A DNA stretch of 20,687 bases from JBHHYR01 sp046757585 (GTDB lineage Bacteria; Desulfobacterota; Binatia; HRBIN30): assembly GCA_046757585.1 (NCBI GenBank), contig JBHHYR010000050.1:1-20687 (forward strand), written 5' to 3'. The notes under the pieces are model-generated. The model was not told the origin of the DNA. It saw only the letters and a list, made by a program, of their open reading frames with translations, and ran no database searches. Position numbers and translations under genes: made by a program. This document shows positions 13,506 through 19,850 of this stretch, piece by piece (the stretch's first letter is position 1; every line of letters starts with the position of its first letter).

Positions 13506-14609
13506 TCAGCGTTCAGGGACCAAGCACGAATGGATGCTCGCTTCGCCCGGGATTTCTCCGCCCAACATCTGGATTGCCCGCTCCACCTCGACGAGGGCAA
13601 AGTCGTGGGTATGCATCTTGTCCAACGCGACACGACCCGACTCGATCAAGCGGATCGCGGAACGGTACGCGTTCGACGTGACCCCGAAAGCACCTTTGAT
13701 GGTGAGCTCCTTCGCCACGACGAGATCGCTGATGAACTCCGGTACCACCTTGAAACCCTTCACGCCGGCGAGCACAATGCGCCCTCCGATCGCCGCATAG
13801 TGCAGGGCTTCCCCTACCGGCTCCGCGGCGACGGCCGACACCTCGACGATCACGTCGGCGCCATGCCCATTCGTCAGCTTGCGTACGCACGCACGTGCCT
13901 CCTCGGCCTCGATGTTGATCGTATGGTCAGCACCGAGTTCCTTCGCCAGTGCGAGCTTGTGCGCGTCCCGGGCGAGGCCGGTCACGATGATCGTGTCGGC
14001 GCCAGCGGCCCGCGCCGCAATCACGCTGGCGAGGCCGCGCTGGCCGGGGCCAAGAATGAGGACGATGTCGCCTGGGCCCGTGTCCGGGATCTCGACAGCC
14101 CAACGGAAGCCGGCGCCCAACGGGTTGAACATCACAGCGATGTTGGCGGGGACATCTTTCCGCACCGGATGCACGATCGAGTACGGGTCGAGGTACATGT
14201 AGTCGCTGTACGCGCCCCACAGGCCCGGCGGATGCGACAGGGGAATGTACGAGTAGGCGAACATGCTCCCGCGACCGCGGCACACCTGATAACGGCCCTC
14301 GATGCAGGCGCGGCAGTGGCCGCAGGGGATCAGCACCTCGACGGCGACGCGATCACCCGCACGCACACCCCACCGCTGGGCCGCTCGGTCGCCGATCCGC
14401 TCGATGATGCCGAGCGGCTCGTGTCCGGGAATCAGCGGCCAGCGCACGGGGAGTGTCCCCGTGTACTGCTCGACGTCGCTGCCGCAGATCCCGCAGGCCT
14501 CGACGCGCAGCAGCGCGCTGTCGGCATCGATGTCCGGGATCGGCAACTCACGCAGTTCAAGCGTACGCGGCGCAGTCTGGACAATAGCTCGCGTGGTTCG
14601 TGGCGGCAT
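13506..14609 (-). CDS. Zinc-dependent alcohol dehydrogenase (medium-chain family)
   Basis: A 367-residue protein from ATG 14609. The catalytic zinc ligands are C42 in A-C-G-I-C-G-S-D and H63-E64 in I-P-G-H-E-P-L-G. The structural zinc site is complete with C96, C99, C102 and C110. The nucleotide-binding glycines appear in L-I-L-G-P-G-Q-R-G-L-A-S, a variant of G-x-G-x(2)-G. It oxidises an alcohol or reduces a carbonyl with NAD(P); the specificity cannot be read. The gene lies between two amidohydrolases, with 69 bases to the upstream gene and 13 to the next, so it probably works on an intermediate of the same pathway. No clear ribosome site precedes the start. Confidence 0.93.
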   Translation of the reverse strand: MPPRTTRAIVQTAPRTLELRELPIPDIDADSALLRVEACGICGSDVEQYTGTLPVRWPLIPGHEPLGIIERIGDRAAQRWGVRAGDRVAVEVLIPCGHCRACIEGRYQVCRGRGSMFAYSYIPLSHPPGLWGAYSDYMYLDPYSIVHPVRKDVPANIAVMFNPLGAGFRWAVEIPDTGPGDIVLILGPGQRGLASVIAARAAGADTIIVTGLARDAHKLALAKELGADHTINIEAEEARACVRKLTNGHGADVIVEVSAVAAEPVGEALHYAAIGGRIVLAGVKGFKVVPEFISDLVVAKELTIKGAFGVTSNAYRSAIRLIESGRVALDKMHTHDFALVEVERAIQMLGGEIPGEASIHSCLVPER

Positions 14610-14678
14610 GATTTACGTGTTCGTTTGAGTTTCCAGCTCGCGGCCGAACGGGACGGTGCTTCCCCACCAGCGTGCTAT

Positions 14679-15804
14679 TCATTGGCGTGTCGTTCCTCCC
14701 TTCTTCGCGGCCGGCGTGAGGCCATAGAGACGGGCGGCGTTGGTGGCGAGGATCTTCTCCTGCGAGGCCGCGGGGACCCCCGCCATTGAGCTCAGGGTCT
14801 TCTCAACGGCGCCCGGGAAATGCGCATCGGGGTGCGGATAATCCGAGGCCCAGACGATGTAGTCGTCGCCGACGTGCTGTACGACCGTGTCGACCACGTC
14901 GTCGTCGGGCTCCGTCGAGATCATGCATTGGCGTTTGAAGGACTCCGACGGCTTCATCCGCAGCGGTGGGAGCACCTTCCGCCAGGTTTCCCAGTGGGAA
15001 TCCATGCGCTCCAGCCAATACGGGAGCCAGGCCGAACCGGACTCGAGGAACGCGACGCGCAGGGATGGGTGGCGATCGAGCACCCCTGTCAGGATCAGGC
15101 CGGCGCAGGCGGACATCTGCTCAAACGGGTGCGACAGCACATGCAGCATCGCCGGGTTCGCGAAACGCTCACGTCCGAGCGTCGGCATCGAGTCGGATAG
15201 GCCCTCGTGGACGGTCACCGGCACGCCGAGTGACGCAATCCCAGAACGGTTCGTACGCCGCATCGTGGATGGGGCGGCCGGCGTACGGGTTCGGACGGAA
15301 AAACGCGCCGCGGAAGCCGAGCTGCTCGGTGGCGCGCGTCAACTCGCGGATGGATGCCGCGACGTCGACGAGCGGCAGCAGCGCGATCCCGACGAGACGC
15401 TCCGGGGCGTAGCGGCAGTAATCCGCGAGCCAATTATTGTACGCGCGGCACAGCGCTGCCATCAGTGTGGCGTCCGTGATGTCGCTGAAATAGAGACCGA
15501 TCGACGGAAACAACACAGCCGTGTCGATGCCCTCGCTGTCCAGATCGCGCAGCCGCGCTGCCGGGTCCCACCCGCCCATCTGCGCCTCGTACTCGGCGAC
15601 AGCGTACTCGGGCCCCAGGGTGAGCAGCATGGCGTGCCGCATGATGAGCCGGCCATCGAGGGTCATGCACGGATGGCCATTCTCATCGAGGGTCCCCTGG
15701 GGTGCTCGGGCGCGGTACGCAGCGTCGACGTAGTCCGACCACATCGTCGGTGGCTCGGTGATGTGTCCGTCGGCATCAATAACAATCGGCCTCGTGTCGT
15801 TCAT
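14679..15804 (-). pseudogene. Amidohydrolase family 2 protein, split by a frameshift near 15240
   Basis: The gene starts at ATG 15804 with a ribosome site (AGGAG) about nine bases upstream. It reads I-V-I-D-A-D-G-H-I-T-E-P-P, M-G-G-W-D-P-A-A-R-L and G-A-F-F-R-P-N-P-Y up to F-W-D-C-V at about 15245. From there the similarity continues in another frame: L-G-V-P-V-T-V-H-E-G-L-S-D-S-M, then H-P-F-E-Q-M, W-A-S-D-Y-P-H-P-D-A and the stop at 14679. Together about 375 residues give a complete amidohydrolase with all metal and catalytic residues (D-x-H, H in V-H-E-G, D in S-D-Y). A net change of one extra or two missing bases explains the break. Either the gene is recently inactivated or the base call is wrong; there is no slippery sequence to suggest programmed frameshifting. 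Confidence 0.82.
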
Positions 15805-15902
15805 AGCCGTGTGCTCCTATCCGGGTAAGAGCGATCATCGCCCTCAGGCCCGTTTCGCGGCCGGCGCCGGCTTCACCAAGCGCGCCGCCGAGCATCCATG
15901 CC

Positions 15903-15924
15903 CGGGACGGGGTCCGCTGTCCCG
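15903..15924 (-). terminator. Possible hairpin between the XRE-cupin gene and the operon
   Basis: CGGGAC (15903-15908) and GTCCCG (15919-15924) can pair around a ten-base loop, 19 bases after the XRE-cupin stop. There is no T-tract. It could attenuate transcription into the catabolic genes, or be chance in GC-rich DNA. The remainder of this 138-base gap holds only the ribosome site of the next gene. Confidence 0.2.
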
Positions 15925-15942
15925 AGCTTCGCTTCCCGCGCA

Positions 15943-16551
15943 TTAGCGTTCGTGTGTAAACGCGCAGATCATGTACATCAGCGCTTCGCCCGGACCGCGG
16001 TTCTCCCACGCGTGCGGGACGTCACCTTTGAGATGCAGCACGCCGCCGGGCCGCAGAACATATTCCTGACCGCGAATCTCGAAGCGAATCCGACCCTTGA
16101 CGCCAATGGCGACCTCCTCGCCGCGATAGATAATGGGTTCCTCCACCCCACTTTTGCCGCCGGCGGCCACGCGGACGAGAAATCCCTCCATCTTGGGATT
16201 GATCAGCGGTTCGGCCACATGCTCCATGACGACCGGCGACCCCTTGACATCAGTCACGCGTGCAGACCCTTTGGCCGTAAAGCGGACGTCGGGCAGCCCG
16301 TCGCCCTCCTCGGCAAAGTACGCCAGCGAGCGATTGAGAGCGTCGGCCAGGCGGATACACACCGAAAGCGACGGCATCAGCTTGCTGTTCTCGATCTTCT
16401 GGATGGTGCTCGGCGCCAATCCCGCCTTTTCGCCCAGTTCCCGCAGCGTCAGTCCCGCCTCCTCCCGGGCGCGGCGGAAGCGTTCAGCCGCCTTTCGGAT
16501 GGATACGCGAATGCGCTCTTCGCGCGTCGCCTGCCGCTGCGCCAGTGACAT
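15943..16551 (-). CDS. XRE-family transcriptional regulator with C-terminal cupin domain
   Basis: A 202-residue protein from ATG 16551, with GGAG six to seven bases upstream. Residues about 20-75 are an XRE helix-turn-helix: L-T-L-R-E-L-G-E-K-A-G-L-A-P-S-T-I-Q-K-I-E-N. Residues about 110-200 form a cupin barrel (I-I-Y-R-G-E-E-V-A-I-G-V-K-G and L-K-G-D-V-P-H-A-W-E-N) that should sense a small molecule or metal. PuuR- and MppR-like regulators of this layout control adjacent catabolic genes. It stands directly before the amidohydrolase operon on the same strand and is served by a strong promoter with repeated boxes, so it likely regulates both itself and the operon. Confidence 0.9.
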   Translation of the reverse strand: MSLAQRQATREERIRVSIRKAAERFRRAREEAGLTLRELGEKAGLAPSTIQKIENSKLMPSLSVCIRLADALNRSLAYFAEEGDGLPDVRFTAKGSARVTDVKGSPVVMEHVAEPLINPKMEGFLVRVAAGGKSGVEEPIIYRGEEVAIGVKGRIRFEIRGQEYVLRPGGVLHLKGDVPHAWENRGPGEALMYMICAFTHER

Positions 16552-16560
16552 CTTCCACTC

Positions 16561-16639
16561 CGTTTCCGATACGAAACGCGAAGGCTAATTAATAGCGGAC
16601 AGGAAACTCTTTTGTCAATACGAAACACGCGCCTGTTTC
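16561..16639. promoter_or_regulatory. Operator boxes flanking the XRE-cupin promoter
   Basis: The sequence ATACGAAACGCG (16569-16580) is repeated as ATACGAAACACG (16618-16629), 11 of 12 bases equal and 49 bases apart. Each copy is half of an inverted repeat with a six-base spacer: CGTTTC-N6-GAAACG at 16561-16578 and GAAACA-N6-TGTTTC at 16622-16639. One lies around the expected transcription start, the other just upstream of the -35, an arrangement suited to repression with or without looping. The right repeat overlaps the stop of the TetR gene. The XRE-cupin protein is the first candidate binder. Confidence 0.55.
16589..16618 (-). promoter_or_regulatory. Sigma70-like promoter of the XRE-cupin gene
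   Basis: On the minus strand a perfect -35 TTGACA (16618-16613) is followed after 18 bases by TATTAA (16594-16589), close to the -10 consensus; CTATTA with a 17-base spacer is the alternative. Transcription would start near 16582, about 30 bases before the XRE-cupin ATG. It is the best promoter in the window and may also drive the downstream operon. Confidence 0.6.
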
Positions 16640-17333
16640 ACCGCACCCGCCCCCTCGAGGTTTTTGCCCGCAGCGGCTGCGGTGACCGCAGGCCCGCCTC
16701 GAACCAGTCGAACGCACGCCGGTGGAGCTCGGCCAAGGTCGAGGTCGTGAGGCCAAGGTTGGCGCGGGTCTCCGACAGGTGTACGAGCCCCATGAACATG
16801 CTCCAGAGGAGATCGACAACTTCCCGCGGCTGGCCCGGCCGGTAGATTCCCGCCTCCATACCTTCGCGCACAATCTCTGCGGCGATGGCGAAGTTTCTGC
16901 CGGCGCTGCGGTTCAGCATCGCCAGGGTCTCACGCGGGACAGCGACCGGAAAGCTCTTATGGTGAAAGAGGAAGAAGACGCGATACGATTCCGGGAACTC
17001 CTGCTGAAAACGATAGAAGAACTCCCACGCCGCCCGCAGCTTGCGGTCCGCTCGCCAACGGGAACGTCGGATGCGGGTGAGCTCTCGGGTAAAGCTCTCC
17101 ATCGTCTCTGACAGCAGCGAGACGTAGAGGTCTTCTTTGCTCTTGTAGTAGAGGTAGATGGCACCGACGCTGACGCGGGCGGCGGCCGCGATGTCTTCGA
17201 TCGTGGCACCGAGAAAACCCTTGTGAGAGTATACCTGCTTCGCCGCGGCTAGGATGTCCTGCCGGCGGAGCCGTTTTTCCTCTTCGCGCCGCGCTTTGAC
17301 GGCGGACTTGACGCGCAGAGCCGAGGGTCTCAT
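16638..17333 (-). CDS. TetR/AcrR-family transcriptional regulator
   Basis: From ATG 17333 the product has 231 residues. The N-terminal helix-turn-helix is typical: R-Q-D-I-L-A-A-A-K-Q-V-Y-S-H-K-G-F, then A-T-I-E-D-I-A-A-A-A-R-V-S-V-G-A-I-Y-L-Y-Y-K-S-K-E-D-L. The rest is an all-helical ligand-binding and dimerisation domain ending in E-L-H-R-R-A-F-D-W-F-E. GTG 17366 is an alternative start giving eleven more residues. It is on the same strand as, and 86 bases ahead of, the XRE-cupin gene, but a separate promoter lies between them. Two GCGCTC repeats 22 bases apart (17430 and 17452) and TAGT-ACCC-ACTA (17440-17451) upstream may be its operator; this is weak. Ligand unknown. Confidence 0.88.
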   Translation of the reverse strand: MRPSALRVKSAVKARREEEKRLRRQDILAAAKQVYSHKGFLGATIEDIAAAARVSVGAIYLYYKSKEDLYVSLLSETMESFTRELTRIRRSRWRADRKLRAAWEFFYRFQQEFPESYRVFFLFHHKSFPVAVPRETLAMLNRSAGRNFAIAAEIVREGMEAGIYRPGQPREVVDLLWSMFMGLVHLSETRANLGLTTSTLAELHRRAFDWFEAGLRSPQPLRAKTSRGRVR

Positions 17334-17585
17334 GGACTCGCCGGCCAACGTAACGACCGCGCGCACACCGTCGGGCCGGTTGAATGGCGTTTTCGAGACG
17401 CCGCGACAATAAGACAGTCCTCCATACTGGCGCTCAAATTAGTACCCACTAGCGCTCCGCGCGGGCGATAAGCAAATGCGTTGCAAATCAGAACTGCTCG
17501 GGTTCATGCCCAGGGGGATATCTGCAGAACACCGAGGCGGCGGGCGGTGCGGTCCCCCGTATTGCGCTGCTGCCGGGGATGTACT

Positions 17586-17593
17586 ACACGTGT
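17586..17593. promoter_or_regulatory. ACACGTGT palindrome directly upstream of the RHH antitoxin start
   Basis: A perfect 8-bp palindrome ends three bases before the ATG at 17597, where a ribosome site would be expected and is not seen. Ribbon-helix-helix antitoxins usually bind short palindromes over their own start region. The remainder of the divergent gap from 17334 shows only the weak repeats described with the TetR gene. Confidence 0.3.
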
Positions 17594-17596
17594 TGC

Positions 17597-17866
17597 ATGA
17601 AGACGCTCACGGTTCGGTTGCCGGACAAGCTGGCCACGGACATCGCAGCCGAATCACGCGCCGCGGGGCTTTCGAAGTCGGACGTGGTACGCCGGCGGCT
17701 CGAAGCGCGGGCACACCACGCGGCGGGCGAGCCGCCCTCTTTCTATGATCTGGCGGCCGACCTGATCGGCTCGGGCGGGGGCGATCGCCTACCAACCGAT
17801 CTCTCCGCGCGTAAGAAGCGTTACCTGCAAGAGTGGGGCTACGGCACGCAGCGTCGTCGTCGATAG
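17597..17866 (+). CDS. Ribbon-helix-helix (CopG/Arc-type) antitoxin
   Basis: An 89-residue protein from ATG 17597; the ATG at 17579 is in frame but adds a cysteine-rich piece not expected in the family. M-K-T-L-T-V-R-L-P-D-K-L-A is the DNA-contacting strand, followed by helices A-A-E-S-R-A-A-G-L-S-K-S-D-V-V-R-R-R-L-E. The C-terminal part F-Y-D-L-A-A-D-L-I-G-S and L-P-T-D-L-S-A-R-K-K-R-Y-L is the toxin-binding tail found with PIN toxins. Its last nine codons overlap the toxin reading frame, so translation is probably coupled. The final Q-R-R-R-R reflects the overlap and is unlikely to matter. Confidence 0.85.
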   Translation: MKTLTVRLPDKLATDIAAESRAAGLSKSDVVRRRLEARAHHAAGEPPSFYDLAADLIGSGGGDRLPTDLSARKKRYLQEWGYGTQRRRR

Positions 17867-18248
17867 TGGCCTGCTGGTCGGCCTCATCCGACGGGACGAC
17901 CAGTTTCACTCCTGGGCGGTCGCCCGGTCGCGCCAACTGCCCGCCCCGTGGTTGACCTGCGAAGCGGTCCTGTCAGAGGCACTCTTTCTCGTCGGGGCTT
18001 CGGGACGGACGGCGCTGCTCAGCTTCTTGCGCCGCGGTCTCGTTCAGATCCGCTTCGACCTGGCCAGCGAATTGGAGTCTGTCCTCCGGCTCCTGGAGAA
18101 GTACGCCAACGTTCCGATGAGCTTGGCAGACGCCTGTCTGGTGCGAATGACCGAGATCCTCGCTGGTCCCATCGTCCTTACCACCGACGACGACTTCCGC
18201 ATCTACCGCCGCCACAGCCGCCAGGTAGTGCCGTGCATCATGCCGTGA
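17841..18248 (+). CDS. PIN-domain toxin with apparent ACG start
   Basis: The frame encodes a full PIN protein: S-V-V-V-D-S-G-L-L-V-G-L (first Asp, residue 8), W-L-T-C-E-A-V-L-S-E-A (Glu, 41), M-S-L-A-D-A-C-L (Asp, 97) and V-L-T-T-D-D-D-F (116-118). All four acidic positions are kept. No ATG, GTG or TTG occurs in this frame close before the first Asp. At 17841 stands ACG, giving A-R-S-V-V-V as in relatives starting M-A-R-S-V. A T at 17842 would make ATG while leaving the overlapping antitoxin tyrosine codon (TAC/TAT) unchanged. GAGTGGGG just upstream could serve as ribosome site. Starting at ACG the length is 135 residues, normal for the family. Either ACG is used as a weak start or the toxin was silenced by losing its start codon. 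Confidence 0.75.
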   Translation, partial: TARSVVVDSGLLVGLIRRDDQFHSWAVARSRQLPAPWLTCEAVLSEALFLVGASGRTALLSFLRRGLVQIRFDLASELESVLRLLEKYANVPMSLADACLVRMTEILAGPIVLTTDDDFRIYRRHSRQVVPCIMP

Positions 18249-18387
18249 CGGTGCTACGCACGACCTTTCAGCGACACGCGTCCCCCGTTCCACCCCACGT
18301 GCACGTCGTGGCGACGAGGCTAAGGACGTACGCATCAATCGCCGCCGGGTCTGTGCTGAGCAGCGCTCCTCTTCTCAAGTGAACTCT

Positions 18388-18413
18388 CATATTGAATATG
18401 CTTCAGCATTCAA
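18388..18413. terminator. AT-rich hairpin between convergent PIN and MFS genes
   Basis: TTGAATATGC-TTCA-GCATTCAA (18392-18413) can fold into an eight-pair stem with a two-base bulge and a four-base loop. The overlapping CATATT-G-AATATG (18388-18400) is a second perfect inverted repeat. It covers the stop codon of the minus-strand transporter, 140 bases after the PIN toxin stop. No long T-tract is present. A bidirectional terminator is the likely role. The rest of 18249-18387 shows no gene. Confidence 0.35.
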
Positions 18414-19777
18414 GCGCGGGCACGCTTGCCGGCGAGCTCGGCCAGGATCTCCGCGTGGCGGGCGCGGGTCAGCGGATAGTGCCAGGCGATCCATGACGCG
18501 ATCAAAAGGAAGACGATCGGAGCCACCGATGCGAGCGAACGCATCGCCCACAATGCCGCTTCGGTTTGTGCAGCGGCGCCGTGAACGAAGCCGGCACCTT
18601 CGAGCGCGACGCCGGCAAGGGCAACGCCGAGGGCTCCTCCCAGCTTGCGCAGGAAGGTGAAGAAGCCGACGTACATGCCTTCGCGGCGCTCGCCACTGAA
18701 CAGCTCGTCCTGGTCGATCACGTCTCCGAGCATCGACCAGGGCATGAGATCGGCCACGGCATAGCCGACGCCCGAGAGCGCGCAGATCGCCAGGATCACC
18801 ACTCGCGAGTGCTCGGGCCGATAGAGAAGAACCCCGACCAGCATCGACGCCCAGATGAGGGCGCCGGCGATGAAGATGCTGCGTTTGTCCACCCGCCTGG
18901 AAAGACGCAGCCAGAAGGGCAACGAGAAAACCACCCCCGTCAGCAGCAGGACGAACGCGGCGGGAAAATCCTGGGGCCGGCGGACCCAGTACGTAAAGTA
19001 GAAGATGAGCATGGCAGCGCTGACGTCGACCGAGATCCGCGACGATAGGAACAGGGCCGCGAGGATGCGATAGCTGCGGTGCTGCACCAGCCTGCGTGCG
19101 TTGGCCAGAAAACTGCCGGACACTGGCTTCCGGAATCCGGGCCGCTCCCAGGTCACGGCATAGACGACCAGCCACGGCAGTGCGACCCAGAACCCGAATA
19201 CCCAACCGGCGGCTTCGTAGCCAGGGGCTCCGCCGCCAAAGGCCTGCACCAGCGCGGGCATCCCCACGGCCGCGGCGAGAATGGCCAGCACGGCGCCAGT
19301 AGCCCGGAACGTGTTCATGGACGTGCGCTCGTGGTAACCGAGGGCGAGCTCCGGCAACAGTGCCATGTACGGCACCGCAAGCACGGTCGACGCCAACGTG
19401 TTCAGTACGTAAGTCACGGCATAGAAGAAGAAGACGCCGGCGCCGCTTCGCAGCCCGCTCGGCGACCAGAGCAGCGCGAAGGTCAGACCGAACAGGGGAG
19501 CGCCAAGCAGGAAGTACGGCCGCCGCCGGCCGAGACGCCAGCGCGTTCGGTCGGAGATGCGTCCCATCAACGGATCGGTAATCGCGTCGACGGCGCGCCC
19601 CACGAGCAGGACGAGCCCCGCTTGCGACGGCGGCAGCCCGACAACGTCGGTGAGGAAGAAGAGGAAGAACAGCGAAACGGTCGCCAGCTGGATATTGACC
19701 GTGTGATCGCCCAGCGCGAAGCCGGCCTTGACGTAGGCTGGCAGCGTCTCCTCGACGCCTGACCACCGGTGCGGCAC
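18410..19777 (-). CDS. GPH-family MFS transporter (second copy)
   Basis: A 455-residue, about 12-helix carrier starting at GTG 19777 with a weak GGGTAGAG ribosome site. The opening A-Y-V-K-A-G-F-A-L-G-D, the loop R-A-V-D-A-I-T-D-P-L-M-G-R-I-S-D with R-L-G-R-R-R-P-Y, and the late loop L-G-D-V-I-D-Q-D-E-L-F-S-G-E-R-R-E-G-M are diagnostic of MFS_2/GPH symporters. It resembles the transporter at 1608-3098 in every signature but is clearly diverged, so the two are old paralogues rather than a recent duplication. It ends in R-H-A-E-I-L-A-E-L, a common C-terminus. It lies 73 bases after the epimerase gene on the same strand. Substrate unknown; cation-coupled uptake is likely. Confidence 0.88.
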   Translation of the reverse strand: MPHRWSGVEETLPAYVKAGFALGDHTVNIQLATVSLFFLFFLTDVVGLPPSQAGLVLLVGRAVDAITDPLMGRISDRTRWRLGRRRPYFLLGAPLFGLTFALLWSPSGLRSGAGVFFFYAVTYVLNTLASTVLAVPYMALLPELALGYHERTSMNTFRATGAVLAILAAAVGMPALVQAFGGGAPGYEAAGWVFGFWVALPWLVVYAVTWERPGFRKPVSGSFLANARRLVQHRSYRILAALFLSSRISVDVSAAMLIFYFTYWVRRPQDFPAAFVLLLTGVVFSLPFWLRLSRRVDKRSIFIAGALIWASMLVGVLLYRPEHSRVVILAICALSGVGYAVADLMPWSMLGDVIDQDELFSGERREGMYVGFFTFLRKLGGALGVALAGVALEGAGFVHGAAAQTEAALWAMRSLASVAPIVFLLIASWIAWHYPLTRARHAEILAELAGKRARA

Positions 19778-19850
19778 CTCTACCCCATCGTGCGCTGGGT
19801 CATCAGCCGCTCGACGCCGCGCCGCTCACGACGATCTTGCCCCGCAGCGG

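Noticed and set aside
13491..14789. A 432-residue open frame on the plus strand
   Set aside because: It is antisense to the zinc alcohol dehydrogenase, which has complete metal sites and good similarity; the antisense product shows no motif.
15230..15263. Programmed frameshifting in the amidohydrolase
   Set aside because: There is no slippery heptamer or evident downstream structure, and this family has no known recoding. Mutation or sequence error is simpler.
18387..19766. A 459-residue minus-strand frame offset from the second transporter
   Set aside because: It is the same DNA as the GPH carrier in another frame; the product is arginine-rich without membrane helices.
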